Source: Sulfitobacter sp. W027
Lineage (GTDB): Bacteria > Pseudomonadota > Alphaproteobacteria > Rhodobacterales > Rhodobacteraceae
Length of the DNA stretch: 64,000 nucleotides
Assembly (NCBI RefSeq): GCF_025143985.1
Contig: NZ_CP083564.1
Span: forward strand, 1,675,501 to 1,739,500
Reading direction: 5' to 3'
Part shown: one piece after another, positions 46,317-55,194 of the stretch
Layout of the letters: every line of letters begins with the position of its first letter
How positions within the stretch are numbered: position 1 is the first letter of the stretch
Program-made: the position numbers and the translations under genes
Notes under the pieces: generated by a model
Seen by the model: only the letters and a program-made list of their open reading frames with translations
Told to the model about the DNA's origin: nothing
Database searches by the model: none

Positions 46317-46387
46317 GCCCGCCAGCTATCTCTCGGCGCGGCCAAGGTCAATGTCCCTTGAGGTTGGGCGCTGTGCTTTCGCGCGCT

Positions 46388-47110
46388 TTAGGCCAAGGCG
46401 CGCAGGAGCCGCGCGCGGTTCGGCGGGATCGCCGCGATCTCGAGCCCGGTAAAGACATGTAACGTGTCCATCTGCCGGTCGATCACCGCGTGATCGCTGA
46501 CCCAGCCGCCCATGGCAAGGTAGCTGCGCAGCAGCGGCGGGGTCTGTTGGCGCGCGCGGCGGAGGTCAGCGGTATGCGTTTCGCGGGCGTAGGCGAAGGT
46601 CCAGTCGGCTTTCATGGCGGGCCGCCATTGCGTAGGGGCAAGGTGCTTTTGCTTCAATTGGGCAAAGGCATCGCGATAGGCGGTCGGGTCTGTGCCTGTG
46701 AAGGATGAGCAGCCGAACAGCAATGCAGCGCCGTTGCGGTCCACCTCCCGCGCCAACTGCCCCCAGGCGAGACGTTGAATATCGGGGTCTTGCCAGTCTG
46801 GATCGACGCAGAAACGCCCCAACTCCAGCAGAGCGCCATTGATCCGGGTGAGATTATTGAGGTCATAGAATTGCGCGGCATAGCTCTGCGCGAGGGTCGC
46901 GGCGCGAAACAGCGTGAGGCGAAAGCAACAGACCAGCGCGCCGCTGGCACGGTCCTCAACCAGAAAATGCCGGGCCTTTGCGTCAAAAGCATCAGTGTCA
47001 CGCGTTGCACCGGTCTGAAAACACCGTGCCCGCAGCATTTGCGCACGGGTTATATCAGCGGGCGTTGTGGCTTCGCGCGTCAGATATCGGCCCGGGGGCG
47101 CTTGGGTCAT
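46388..47110 (-). CDS. olsB: Ornithine-acyl-ACP N-acyltransferase, lyso-ornithine lipid synthase (OlsB-like)
   Basis: 240 residues of the acyl-homoserine-lactone-synthase-like GNAT group. It fits OlsB throughout: RYLTREATTPADITRAQMLR, FLVEDRASGALVCCFRL, LELGRFCVDPDWQDPDI, FGCSSFTGTDPTAYRDAF and LLRSYLAMGGWVSDHAVID. OlsB puts a 3-hydroxyacyl chain on ornithine, the first step of ornithine lipid synthesis. The second enzyme, OlsA, is usually adjacent but is not in this window. I cannot exclude a different amino donor. Confidence 0.78.
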   Translation of the reverse strand: MTQAPPGRYLTREATTPADITRAQMLRARCFQTGATRDTDAFDAKARHFLVEDRASGALVCCFRLTLFRAATLAQSYAAQFYDLNNLTRINGALLELGRFCVDPDWQDPDIQRLAWGQLAREVDRNGAALLFGCSSFTGTDPTAYRDAFAQLKQKHLAPTQWRPAMKADWTFAYARETHTADLRRARQQTPPLLRSYLAMGGWVSDHAVIDRQMDTLHVFTGLEIAAIPPNRARLLRALA

Positions 47111-47180
47111 CTGCGAGATCGCCTTCGGTTGTCCGCAGCCCTGCCCCGCCGATCACGCGCCGGGACCTGCTGGAGGTAAC

Positions 47181-47645
47181 TTAGCTGCCGAATGCCGAGG
47201 GGCTAAAGCGGCCGAGGTTGCCCAGAATCTGACGCAGGAAGGTGTTGTCGGCCACTGGTGATGTTGTCACACGGCGCGACAGCGGCACCACCTGCCCACG
47301 CTCAAGACCGAAGCGTTCGACGTTTTCTACCACGCCCGCTTGGTTAAAGCTGACGGTGACCACCTCGCGCTCGATCTCTTTCGGGGCCATGAACCCCAAG
47401 GCGCGTTGGCGCATCTTAACGTAATAGTAACTATCATCGCTCAAAACACCCGAAGCGGTGGGCACACCGATCTTTTGGGCGACGCTTTCCTTGGTATCGC
47501 TGCCAACCACGATCTGCTCTAGCTGATCTTCTGGCGGCACATAACCGTGGTTTTGATACTGCGGGCTGCAGGCCATCAGAAGCAGTGCAAGGCCCATACC
47601 TGCGAGCCGAAGGCTTGTCTTGCCGATCTGTTTCGTGTTGCGCAT
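47181..47645 (-). CDS. bamE: Outer-membrane assembly lipoprotein BamE (SmpA/OmlA)
   Basis: 154 residues with a lipoprotein signal (LALLLMAC, Cys26) and a BamE fold: LEQIVVGSDTKESVAQKIGVP, then SYYYVKMRQRALGF and VTVSFNQAGVVENVERFGL. It is a subunit of the BAM complex that inserts beta barrels into the outer membrane and so supports LptD. The start at 47645 gives a normal signal sequence. It is divergent from yceD with about 90 bp between. Confidence 0.92.
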   Translation of the reverse strand: MRNTKQIGKTSLRLAGMGLALLLMACSPQYQNHGYVPPEDQLEQIVVGSDTKESVAQKIGVPTASGVLSDDSYYYVKMRQRALGFMAPKEIEREVVTVSFNQAGVVENVERFGLERGQVVPLSRRVTTSPVADNTFLRQILGNLGRFSPSAFGS

Positions 47646-47735
47646 TTGGTCTGCCCTCTTGCCCTGACGGATTATGGCTTTTATTTCGCATACACCAAGG
47701 CACCCCAAGTGTACAAGAAACGAAAGTCGGATCTC

Positions 47736-48287
47736 ATGTCGCGCAAATCACCTACGCCAACCGCTCTACGGGTCGCTGACCTGTCTCAGACGGAGCCAAA
47801 CGGCTTTGCGCTGCGCCCCGATGCGGAGGCTTTATCGCAAATCGCTGAGGAGTTGGAGCTGTCCGCCCTGCGCAAACTCAGCTTCTCGGGCAGCATCAAA
47901 CCTCTGGGCAAGCAAGATTGGCAACTCAAGGGCACCTTGGGCGCCACGGTGGTTCAGCCCTGCGTTGTGACGCTGGAGCCGGTGACCACGCGTATCGACG
48001 TCAATATCACCCGCCGTTTTGTCCATGATTTCGAACTTCCCGATGAGGAAGAGGTCGAGATGCCCGAAGATGACACGACCGAACCTCTGGGCAAGTGGAT
48101 CGACCCGGCTCAAGTGATGATCGAGGCGCTGGCGCTGGAAGTGCCGGAATATCCCCGCAAGGGCGATGTTGAGCTGGGTCAGATGGTCCATGCAGAACCG
48201 GGCCAGGAGCCAATGACCGACGAAGACGCCCGACCCTTTGCGGGGCTGGGTGCATTGCGCGATGCGCTAAAGAAAGACCAAACCTAA
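47736..48287 (+). CDS. yceD: YceD/DUF177 family protein (23S rRNA accumulation protein)
   Basis: 183 residues. The central part KLSFSGSIKPLGKQDWQLKG, VVQPCVVTLEPVTTRIDV and the acidic DFELPDEEEVEMPEDD region are the family features. YceD affects 23S rRNA levels and lies upstream of rpmF in most bacteria, as here. The start at 47736 follows a weak binding site. Confidence 0.92.
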   Translation: MSRKSPTPTALRVADLSQTEPNGFALRPDAEALSQIAEELELSALRKLSFSGSIKPLGKQDWQLKGTLGATVVQPCVVTLEPVTTRIDVNITRRFVHDFELPDEEEVEMPEDDTTEPLGKWIDPAQVMIEALALEVPEYPRKGDVELGQMVHAEPGQEPMTDEDARPFAGLGALRDALKKDQT

Positions 48288-48488
48288 GAAAACGGGCGGA
48301 AAACCGCGGAAATACCGGGTTGCATCGCGCCGGTTTCGCGTTATTTTGCCGCCCTCACCCGAATTAAGGTTGGACATTGCGCGGCTGCGGCCCTAAAGCG
48401 TCGTCACGCCCGAAACGGGGTCCGAATTGAAACACGGTTGCGGCCTGCCCTATGCATGTCAGCAACCCCGAAGGCAAAGGCACCAGAC
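48288..48488 (+). promoter_or_regulatory. Leader of the L32-fatty acid-IHF operon
   Basis: A 200-bp region without a gene between yceD and rpmF. The best promoter candidate is TTGAAA at 48427-48432 with CTATGC at 48450-48455 (17-base spacer); TTGGAC at 48370 with CTAAAG at 48393 is a second. No hairpin or riboswitch-like fold is evident. Confidence 0.35.
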
Positions 48489-48695
48489 ATGGCTGTCCAA
48501 CAGAATAAAGTATCCAAATCGCGCCGCAACAACCGTCGCGCCCACGATTCGCTCACAGCAGCGAACCCGAACGAATGTTCGAACTGTGGTGAGCTGAAGC
48601 GTCCGCACCACATCTGCGCCGCTTGCGGTCACTACGATGACACCGAAGTTGTCGCCCTGACCGAAGAAGTAGACCTGGAAGACGACGCAGCCTAA
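48489..48695 (+). CDS. rpmF: 50S ribosomal protein L32
   Basis: 68 residues. A basic N-terminus ([19 protein letters not shown]) and the four-cysteine zinc ribbon [21 protein letters not shown] identify L32 of the zinc-binding form. The start is ATG at 48489. The acidic tail ([10 protein letters not shown]) is usual in alphaproteobacteria. First gene of the plsX-fabH group, which links ribosome and lipid synthesis. Confidence 0.97.
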   Translation: MAVQQNKVSKSRRNNRRAHDSLTAANPNECSNCGELKRPHHICAACGHYDDTEVVALTEEVDLEDDAA

Positions 48696-48745
48696 GCTGC
48701 CGCTGTTTCCAAGGTTTTCTCTAAGGCAGTGAGGCATTCGCACCG

Positions 48746-49822
48746 ATGACGGCACAGCCCGATCACCCCAACGCGAAAGCCGGACACACCCTGATCTCGG
48801 TCGACGCGATGGGGGGTGACGAAGGCCCGGCAGCAGTTGTTGCCGGGTGTGCGCTTTCTGCGACAGCAAATCCCGACATCGGTTTTATCCTGCATGGTCC
48901 CCGCGATCAGCTGGAGCCTTTGGTCGCCAAACGTGGTGAGTTGTCGGGCCGCTGCGAGATACGTCACGCCACGGATGTCGTCACGATGGACGACAAGCCG
49001 AGTCAGGTCGTACGTACCGGCAAAGACAGCTCCATGTGGTCGGCTATCGAATCCGTGCGCAGCGGCGAGGCGGCTGTGGCTGTCTCATGCGGTAATACCG
49101 GCGCGCTGATGGCGATGTCGATGATACGGCTGCGTAAGCTGCCGGGCGTTAACCGCCCTGCGATTGCCGTGCTCTACCCTTCTTCCAATCCTCAGGGCTT
49201 TAACGTGATGCTTGACGTAGGCGCCGATGTACGTGCCGACGCCGATGATCTGTTGCGTTTTGCGCTAATGGGCACCTCCTATGCCCGCAACGGCATGGAT
49301 CTGGACCGCCCCCGCGTCGGCCTGCTGAATGTCGGCACCGAAGAGCACAAGGGCCGTACGGAACTCAAAGAAGCCTACGATCTGATTCGCGCCCAAGGTG
49401 ATGCCACGGGGTTTGAATTCGTGGGTTTCGTCGAAGGTGGCGATATCTCAGGCAACCGCGCCGATGTCATCGTTACCGATGGGTTCACCGGGAACGTGGC
49501 GATCAAGACCGGCGAGGGCACTGCCAACATGATCGGCAACCGCCTGCGCGAAGCTTTCAAATATTCGCCCCTGTCGCGTCTAGCCTCGCTGCTGGCCTAT
49601 ACCTCACTCCGCCGCCTCAGCAAAAAGATCGACCCACGCCGCGTGAACGGTGGCGTCTTTCTGGGTTTGAACGGGACGGTCGTAAAATCGCACGGCTCTG
49701 CCGATGCAACCGGCATCTCTGCGGCGATCAAGCTCGCCGCGCAGTTGTCGCAGAATAAATTCAATGACAAGTTGGCCGCTCGCGTCGCCGCGACGCTGCC
49801 ATCTGAGGAGTCCGTCAAATGA
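48746..49822 (+). CDS. plsX: Phosphate acyltransferase PlsX
   Basis: Makes acyl-phosphate from acyl-ACP, the first step of phosphatidic acid synthesis. 358 residues. Features: ISVDAMGGDEGP, SCGNTGALMAMSMIRL, LLNVGTEEHKG, VTDGFTGNVAIKTGEGTA. ATGA overlap with fabH. Peripheral membrane enzyme in studied cases. Confidence 0.96.
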   Translation: MTAQPDHPNAKAGHTLISVDAMGGDEGPAAVVAGCALSATANPDIGFILHGPRDQLEPLVAKRGELSGRCEIRHATDVVTMDDKPSQVVRTGKDSSMWSAIESVRSGEAAVAVSCGNTGALMAMSMIRLRKLPGVNRPAIAVLYPSSNPQGFNVMLDVGADVRADADDLLRFALMGTSYARNGMDLDRPRVGLLNVGTEEHKGRTELKEAYDLIRAQGDATGFEFVGFVEGGDISGNRADVIVTDGFTGNVAIKTGEGTANMIGNRLREAFKYSPLSRLASLLAYTSLRRLSKKIDPRRVNGGVFLGLNGTVVKSHGSADATGISAAIKLAAQLSQNKFNDKLAARVAATLPSEESVK

Positions 49823-50790
49823 GCCTGCGCGCCGTTGTCACTGGTTGTGGCCACTACCTGCCCGCCCGTGTCGTGGAAAATGCTGAATTTGAAGCGACCC
49901 TCGACACGAATGACGAATGGATTCGCTCGCGCTCTGGCATCGAACGCCGACATTTCGCTGCTGAAGGGGAGAATACCTCCTCTATGGCCAGCGCCGCGGC
50001 GCGTAAAGCGCTTGAGGCTGCGGGCCGCGAAGTCTCTGACGTCGACGCGATCATTGTGGCGACCTCCACCCCTGACCTCACCTTCCCCTCTGCTGCGACC
50101 ATGGTGCAGGCTGAATTGGGCATGACCAGTGGTTTTGCCTTTGACGTGCAGGCGGTCTGCGCGGGCTTTGTCTATGCGCTGGCGAACGCCAATGCGTTGA
50201 TCGTTTCGGGCCAAGCGCGCAACGTGCTGGTGATCGGGGCTGAGACCTTTAGCCGGATCATGGACTGGACCGACCGCTCGACCTGCGTGCTCTTTGGCGA
50301 TGGCGCGGGGGCGCTGCTGCTCGAAGCGCAGGAAGGCAAAGGCAGCCCCGAAGATCGCGGCATCCTTGCGACTGACCTGAATTCCGATGGCCGCTACCGG
50401 GACTTGCTCTATGTCGATGGCGGTGTTTCCACTGGCACCACAGGCTATCTGCGGATGCAGGGCAACCAAGTTTTCCGTCACGCGGTGGAAAAGCTCGCCG
50501 CCACGGCAAATACCGCAATGGAACGTGCGGGCGTTAGTGCCGATGATGTCGATTGGATCGTACCGCATCAGGCCAACATCCGCATTATCCAAGGCACCGC
50601 AAAGAAATTGAACCTGCCGATGGAGCGCGTGGTTGTAACCGTACAGGACCACGGCAACACCTCTGCAGCCTCGATCCCGCTTGCCTTGTCTGTGGGCCGT
50701 GAGCGCGGCCAGATCAAAGAGGGTGATCTCATCGTTACCGAAGCCATTGGCGGTGGTTTGGCCTGGGGCTCTGTTGTCCTGCGCTGGTAA
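49819..50790 (+). CDS. fabH: 3-oxoacyl-ACP synthase III
   Basis: Initiates fatty acid synthesis from acetyl-CoA and malonyl-ACP. 323 residues. The active-site triad is visible: Cys in VQAVCAGFVYA, His in WIVPHQANIRI and Asn in DHGNTSAAS. It overlaps plsX by four bases. Gap of about 110 bp to ihfA. Confidence 0.97.
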   Translation: MSLRAVVTGCGHYLPARVVENAEFEATLDTNDEWIRSRSGIERRHFAAEGENTSSMASAAARKALEAAGREVSDVDAIIVATSTPDLTFPSAATMVQAELGMTSGFAFDVQAVCAGFVYALANANALIVSGQARNVLVIGAETFSRIMDWTDRSTCVLFGDGAGALLLEAQEGKGSPEDRGILATDLNSDGRYRDLLYVDGGVSTGTTGYLRMQGNQVFRHAVEKLAATANTAMERAGVSADDVDWIVPHQANIRIIQGTAKKLNLPMERVVVTVQDHGNTSAASIPLALSVGRERGQIKEGDLIVTEAIGGGLAWGSVVLRW

Positions 50791-50899
50791 GTCCCTGAGC
50801 TAACGCAGAAAATTTCCGCCGAATCGCGCGCGATCCGGGCATTGATGTTGACTCTAAAATTCTGAGCAGCATATGCTGTTGCAAAGCATGGGGGATATA

Positions 50900-51202
50900 A
50901 TGCCGAACAAGACATTGACGCGCATGGATTTAAGCGAAGCTGTATTTCGTGAAGTCGGTCTTTCACGCAATGAGAGCGCCCAATTGGTAGAAGCGGTGCT
51001 TGAACATATGTCCGACGCCTTGGTCGAGGGGGAGCAGGTTAAGATCTCTTCCTTCGGCACATTCTCGGTGCGCGACAAGACCGCGCGCGTGGGGCGCAAT
51101 CCGAAGACTGGCGAAGAGGTTCCGATCAACCCGCGCCGCGTGCTGACCTTCCGCCCTTCGCATCTGATGAAAGACCGCGTTGCCGAAGGCAACAAGTCCT
51201 GA
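50900..51202 (+). CDS. ihfA: Integration host factor alpha subunit
   Basis: 100-residue DNA-bending protein of the HU/IHF family. It reads [33 protein letters not shown] and the DNA-arm sequence [19 protein letters not shown]; together these distinguish alpha-type IHF. GGGGGAT is 6 bases upstream of the ATG at 50900. The beta subunit is elsewhere. It sits between fabH and merR, a usual place in alphaproteobacteria. Confidence 0.95.
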   Translation: MPNKTLTRMDLSEAVFREVGLSRNESAQLVEAVLEHMSDALVEGEQVKISSFGTFSVRDKTARVGRNPKTGEEVPINPRRVLTFRPSHLMKDRVAEGNKS

Positions 51203-51205
51203 CCC

Positions 51206-52186
51206 ATGGTCAAATCGCCGGACGCTTTTCGCACCATCTCCGAAGTCGCTGACTGGCTCGGCATCCAGGCCCACGTTCTGCGGTTCTGGGAGAGCAAGTT
51301 CACGCAGGTAAAGCCCATCAAACGGGCTGGCGGACGGCGTTACTACCGTCCGGCGGATATGCTGCTGTTGGGGGGGATCAAAAAGCTTCTCCATGATGAT
51401 GGGCTGACCATCAAAGGCGTCCAAAAGATCCTGCGCGAAGAAGGGATGACCCATGTGTCCTCCCTCTCCGCACCGCTGGATGAGTTGGACTTTGTGGAGC
51501 CTCGGTCCGCCCCCAAACCGGACATAGTCCGCCCGGAAACCGGTGTGGTTTTGAGCTTTGGCAGCACGAAGGCTGAAGCGCCGGACGCTGCTGGTTCGGA
51601 TAAGCAAACTGCAGAAGCGAAATCGGCTGACAATACGCCCGCTGCTTCGCCCGTTCCCACACCACCAAGCGCGCCGCAGGTCACCCCCGCAGAGCCCACG
51701 CCCCCCGCTCCTGTGCCACCTGCCGACGATCACCCGCGCGCGACGCCTGATCCGTTGGCACCGTCGGACAGCACCACACCCGACGCGCCGCAGCTGGATC
51801 CAACCGTCGGCCCCGAAGTCGAAGAGACCCCAGCCGATCCCGAGACGCAGGCCGCGGCAAATGCCAGCCTGCCCGACTTCCTAAAACGCCCCCTCGCGTC
51901 TGAACCCGAAGCGCCGACCGATGTGGAACCTGTATCCCCTGCAGATGAAGCGCCCACTGAGCCGGGAATCGAAGAGTTTGACGATACGCCCAGACCCGCG
52001 ATCATCGACCTGCCGGACTTCACCCCCGAGGCTGAATTCCCAGCCCGTCCGGGTCTGTTGAGTGCGGCGACCCGTGTGCATTACCTGCCCCGCGATGTGC
52101 AGCCGCTCGTGGCTGGTCTGCTGCTCGATTTGGCCGAGTTGCGGGCGCGGATGGCCGCTGAACCCGGCTTTGAAAGTAATTACTGA
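51206..52186 (+). CDS. MerR family transcriptional regulator with long disordered tail
   Basis: 326 residues. Only the first about 85 form the MerR winged helix ([43 protein letters not shown]). The next roughly 180 residues are rich in Pro, Ala, Thr, Asp and Glu with no predicted fold. A short end segment ([21 protein letters not shown]) is helical and conserved-looking. The gene begins 3 bp after ihfA, the common order in Rhodobacteraceae. No metal ligand cysteines are seen, so the effector is unknown. Confidence 0.88.
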   Translation: MVKSPDAFRTISEVADWLGIQAHVLRFWESKFTQVKPIKRAGGRRYYRPADMLLLGGIKKLLHDDGLTIKGVQKILREEGMTHVSSLSAPLDELDFVEPRSAPKPDIVRPETGVVLSFGSTKAEAPDAAGSDKQTAEAKSADNTPAASPVPTPPSAPQVTPAEPTPPAPVPPADDHPRATPDPLAPSDSTTPDAPQLDPTVGPEVEETPADPETQAAANASLPDFLKRPLASEPEAPTDVEPVSPADEAPTEPGIEEFDDTPRPAIIDLPDFTPEAEFPARPGLLSAATRVHYLPRDVQPLVAGLLLDLAELRARMAAEPGFESNY

Positions 52187-52253
52187 TCGCAATGAAAAGA
52201 TCGGCAATTCCCCCTTGCGCCCCCTGCGAGATCGGGTATGAAGCCCACGTAGT

Positions 52254-52330
52254 CGGGCTATGGCGCAGCCTGGTAGCGCGTCCGTCTGGGGGACGGAAGG
52301 TCGCAGGTTCGAGTCCTGCTAGCCCGACCA
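52254..52330 (+). tRNA. proL: tRNA-Pro (GGG)
   Basis: 77-nt cloverleaf with encoded CCA. The acceptor arms CGGGCTA and TAGCCCG pair fully, the anticodon stem TCCGT/ACGGA encloses loop CTGGGGG (anticodon GGG), and the T loop GTTCGAGTCC is intact. It follows the merR gene by about 67 bp. Confidence 0.95.
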
Positions 52331-52343
52331 ACCGACTACAACA

Positions 52344-52374
52344 AAACGCCCGCGCCGGTAACGCGCGGGCGTTT
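52344..52374 (+). terminator. Strong terminator after tRNA-Pro
   Basis: AAACGCCCGCGC at 52344-52355 pairs perfectly with GCGCGGGCGTTT at 52363-52374 (12-bp stem, seven-base loop), followed by GTCATTTG. It closes the tRNA transcript just before dcd. Confidence 0.85.
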
Positions 52375-52396
52375 GTCATTTGAAAGGCCCCGCTTG

Positions 52397-53485
52397 ATGC
52401 CCAATGCGATGAACGGGGTGCTCCCCAACCAGCAGATTTCAGCGATGATCGAAAGCGGTGCCATTGCCGCTGATCCGGCGGTCACCGCTGCCCAGATCCA
52501 GCCTGCCAGCCTTGATCTGCGCCTCGGCAACGTCGCCTATCGCGTACGGGCATCCTTCCTTGCCGGGCAAGGGGCCAAGGTCGCGGATCGCCTGGCAGAG
52601 TTCGAGATGCACCGTGTGGACCTTAGCGATGGGGCCGTGTTGGAAAAGGGCTGCGTCTATGTCGTGCCTTTGATGGAAACACTCGCGCTGTCTGAAAATG
52701 TCTCTGCGGTCGCTAATGCCAAAAGCTCCACCGGGCGGCTCGATCTTTTGACACGCACCATCACCGATGGCGGGACCGAATTTGACCGGATCGCGCCGGG
52801 CTACACAGGGCCGCTCTATGCCGAGATCTGCCCCCGCTCCTTTTCCGTGCTTGTGCGCCCTGGCATGCGGTTGAACCAGATCCGCTTCGGCAGCGGCGAC
52901 GCGACGCTGGATGATGACGCCCTGCGTGCGCTGCATGATAAAACCCCCTTGGTAGATGGCACAGCCGTGATCGACGAAGGCTTGGGCTTTTCCGTCGATC
53001 TGCGCCTACCCGGCACCAGCCTCGTTGGCTACCGCGCCAAGCCGCATACCGGGGTGATTGATCTGGATAAAATCGGCCACTACGCACCGGCGGATTATTG
53101 GGAAGAGGTGCACAGCACCAATGGGCAGATCATCCTTGATCCCGGTGCTTTCTACATTCTGGTTAGCCGCGAGGCCGTGACGATCCCCCCCGCCTATGCT
53201 GCTGAAATGGCGCCCTATTTAGCGATGGTGGGTGAATTCCGTGTGCATTACGCGGGCTTCTTCGATCCCGGCTTTGGACATGCCGAGGCGGGCGGTACAG
53301 GTTCACGCGGGGTGCTGGAAGTGCGCTGCCATGAGGCACCTTTCGTGCTGGAGCATGGTCAGGTCGTGGGTCGCTTGGTCTATGAGCATATGGCACAGGT
53401 CCCCGGCCAGCTCTACGGGGCCGACATCGCATCGAATTACCAAGGTCAGGGTCTGAAACTCTCGAAGCACTTCCGCTCCGGCTGA
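52397..53485 (+). CDS. dcd: 2'-deoxycytidine 5'-triphosphate deaminase, long two-domain form
   Basis: 362 residues, almost twice the usual Dcd length of about 190. Two dUTPase/Dcd-type folds can be seen: the first with PASLDLRLGNVAYRVRA and NAKSSTGRLDLLTRTITDGG, the second with PGAFYILVSREAVTIPP and GFFDPGFGHAEAGGTGSRG. Both keep the S-x-x-G-x-x-D type motif, one clear and one altered. The reaction is dCTP to dUTP plus ammonia. GAAAGG precedes the ATG at 52397. The long form is common in alphaproteobacteria. Confidence 0.88.
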   Translation: MPNAMNGVLPNQQISAMIESGAIAADPAVTAAQIQPASLDLRLGNVAYRVRASFLAGQGAKVADRLAEFEMHRVDLSDGAVLEKGCVYVVPLMETLALSENVSAVANAKSSTGRLDLLTRTITDGGTEFDRIAPGYTGPLYAEICPRSFSVLVRPGMRLNQIRFGSGDATLDDDALRALHDKTPLVDGTAVIDEGLGFSVDLRLPGTSLVGYRAKPHTGVIDLDKIGHYAPADYWEEVHSTNGQIILDPGAFYILVSREAVTIPPAYAAEMAPYLAMVGEFRVHYAGFFDPGFGHAEAGGTGSRGVLEVRCHEAPFVLEHGQVVGRLVYEHMAQVPGQLYGADIASNYQGQGLKLSKHFRSG

Positions 53486-53497
53486 TGGCGCGGAGGC

Positions 53498-53656
53498 TTA
53501 CCTTGATCGCAATAAACGCCGCAGCAGCCGAATGCCCTGCTGCGCAGTGCCTGCGTTAAATGCGCCACCCCTGCGGGTCCCGTGTTTGCCAATACGCCGC
53601 GCACCAGCACCTACCCCGCGCGACAGCAGGCGGCGCATGAGGTGACGTATGACCAT
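53498..53656 (-). CDS. Putative 52-residue basic protein (uncertain)
   Basis: A 53-codon frame on the minus strand reads MVIRHLMRRLLSRGVGAGAR at the start and QQGIRLLRRLLRSR at the end. It has a heavy Arg/Leu bias and amphipathic helices at both ends, a style I recall for short basic proteins of Rhodobacteraceae. However, the strong binding site GAAGGAG just upstream points to another ATG at 53679 in a different frame (38 codons, ending at 53556). Either the frame was shifted, or the gene is broken, or only one is real. It lies between dcd and scpB. Confidence 0.35.
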   Translation of the reverse strand: MVIRHLMRRLLSRGVGAGARRIGKHGTRRGGAFNAGTAQQGIRLLRRLLRSR

Positions 53657-53739
53657 TGACGAACGGTTTCATCGGCCCTCTCCTTCGGATCAGCCCGCTT
53701 GATGTAGGTGCGCGGGGCCGGAATCCAGCCCCTTGCCCA

Positions 53740-54396
53740 TCAATCTTCGAACAGCTCGCTTTGGCCCTCGGTGGTCTCCGGCTCGTCTTCGCCATCGCCC
53801 ACGGTGGGCAGCAGACCGGCGGGCGGGCGGTTCTCTAACAGCCCGGCAGAGCGAAGCTCTTTCAGCCCCGGCAGATCTCGCGCGCTTTCCAGACCGAAGT
53901 GATCGAGGAACTCTTGCGTCACCACAAAGGTCACCGGACGGCCCGGTGTCATCTTCCGGCGGCCAAAGCGGATCCACTCCATCTCTAGCAGTTGATCGAC
54001 CGTGCCACGAGAGACCGCGACGCCCCGAATCTCTTCGATCTCGGCGCGGGTGACGGGCTGGTGATAGGCGATGATTGCAAGCGTTTCGATGGCGGCCCGG
54101 CTGAGTTTGCGGGTCTCGACCGTTTCCCGATGCATGAGAAAGCCAAGGTCCGGCGCGGTGCGAAAGGCATAGGCATCACCAACTTTCATCACCTGCACGC
54201 CGCGCCCCTGATAGCGGTGACGTAGAAAGGCCATCGCCTCGCCCACGTCCGAACCGCGCGGTAGGCGCGCTTCGAGTTCACGTAAGGTGATCGGCTCGGA
54301 ACTGGCGAAAAGCACGGCTTCGATCATACGTTCCTGTTCGGCCAGCGAGGGCGCGTCGAACAGCTTCTTTTCTTTTGTTTCAATGTCTTCCGACAC
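53740..54396 (-). CDS. scpB: Segregation and condensation protein B
   Basis: 218 residues. Two winged-helix domains of ScpB: LAEQERMIEAVLFASSEPIT, then ETLAIIAYHQPVTRAEIEEIRG and VSRGTVDQLLEMEWI. With ScpA it links the SMC condensin. The start codon is GTG at 54396, preceded by AAGGA at a good distance; the only nearby ATG is out of frame. It begins 3 bp after the scpA stop. An acidic tail (TVGDGEDEPETTEGQSE) ends the chain. Confidence 0.93.
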   Translation of the reverse strand: MSEDIETKEKKLFDAPSLAEQERMIEAVLFASSEPITLRELEARLPRGSDVGEAMAFLRHRYQGRGVQVMKVGDAYAFRTAPDLGFLMHRETVETRKLSRAAIETLAIIAYHQPVTRAEIEEIRGVAVSRGTVDQLLEMEWIRFGRRKMTPGRPVTFVVTQEFLDHFGLESARDLPGLKELRSAGLLENRPPAGLLPTVGDGEDEPETTEGQSELFED

Positions 54397-54399
54397 GCA

Positions 54400-55194
54400 T
54401 CAATCCTTCTTGCGCAGTTGGATGGGGGCGAAAATCTCTTTTTGGCGGATCTCCAAATGCCCCTCCTTGACCAATTGGAGTGAGGCAGCAAAGGTCGCCG
54501 CCGTGGCCGAGCGTCGCCGCTCAGGATCGCTTTCCCAACCTTCAGGCAGATAGCTGTTCAGATCGCCCCAATCGCCTGCATAGCCAATCAGCCCGCGCAT
54601 CCGTTCCAGCGCTTCTTCCATGGTGAAAACCTTGTCGCGGTCCATCACGAAGGGGCGGAAATCATCGCGGGTGCGAGTGCGCGCGTAGCCTTGCATGAGG
54701 TCCAGCAAGGTGGCGGTATAGGTCACCTTTTTGACGCGGGTGATCTCATGGGTTTGGCCCCGCGCAAAGAAGTCCCGGCCGAGTTGGTCCCGCGCCATGA
54801 GCCTTGCGGCAGCATCGCGCATGGCTTGGAGACGTTCCAATTGGAACGCCAGATGCGCGGCCATCTCTTCGCCTGACGGGCCTTCTTCGGTAGGGTCCGG
54901 AGGCAACAGCAGGCGCGACTTGAGGAACGCCAGCCATGCTGCCATCACAAGGTAGTCTGCCGCCAATTCCAGCCGCAACTCCTTGGCCCGCTCAACAAAA
55001 GCCAGATACTGCCTGGCCAGTTGCAGCACCGAGATCTTGCGCAGATCAACCTTCTGGGTCCGGCTTAACGACAGCAGCAGGTCGAGAGGCCCTTCATAGC
55101 CCTCGACATCGATGATGAAGGCTTCGGCGGCCAGCCGATCGGCCACGGAGCCGCCAGCCCCGTCCCTGTATTCTTCAAATGCCGTTTCAGCCAT
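54400..55194 (-). CDS. scpA: Segregation and condensation protein A
   Basis: 264 residues, kleisin of the bacterial SMC complex. The N-terminal FIIDVEGYEGPLDLLLSLSR binds the SMC neck, the centre DYLVMAAWLAFLKSRLLLP is typical, and the C-terminal winged helix binds the SMC head (LEIRQKEIFAPIQL). I start at 55194 (MAETAFEEYR). It overlaps nagZ by 8 bases and belongs to the nagZ-scpA-scpB run. Confidence 0.94.
   Translation of the reverse strand: MAETAFEEYRDGAGGSVADRLAAEAFIIDVEGYEGPLDLLLSLSRTQKVDLRKISVLQLARQYLAFVERAKELRLELAADYLVMAAWLAFLKSRLLLPPDPTEEGPSGEEMAAHLAFQLERLQAMRDAAARLMARDQLGRDFFARGQTHEITRVKKVTYTATLLDLMQGYARTRTRDDFRPFVMDRDKVFTMEEALERMRGLIGYAGDWGDLNSYLPEGWESDPERRRSATAATFAASLQLVKEGHLEIRQKEIFAPIQLRKKD

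Noticed and set aside
53649-53702. 17-codon plus-strand frame with GAGGTG upstream
   Set aside because: Too short to support and no resemblance to a protein; it overlaps the more plausible minus-strand small gene.
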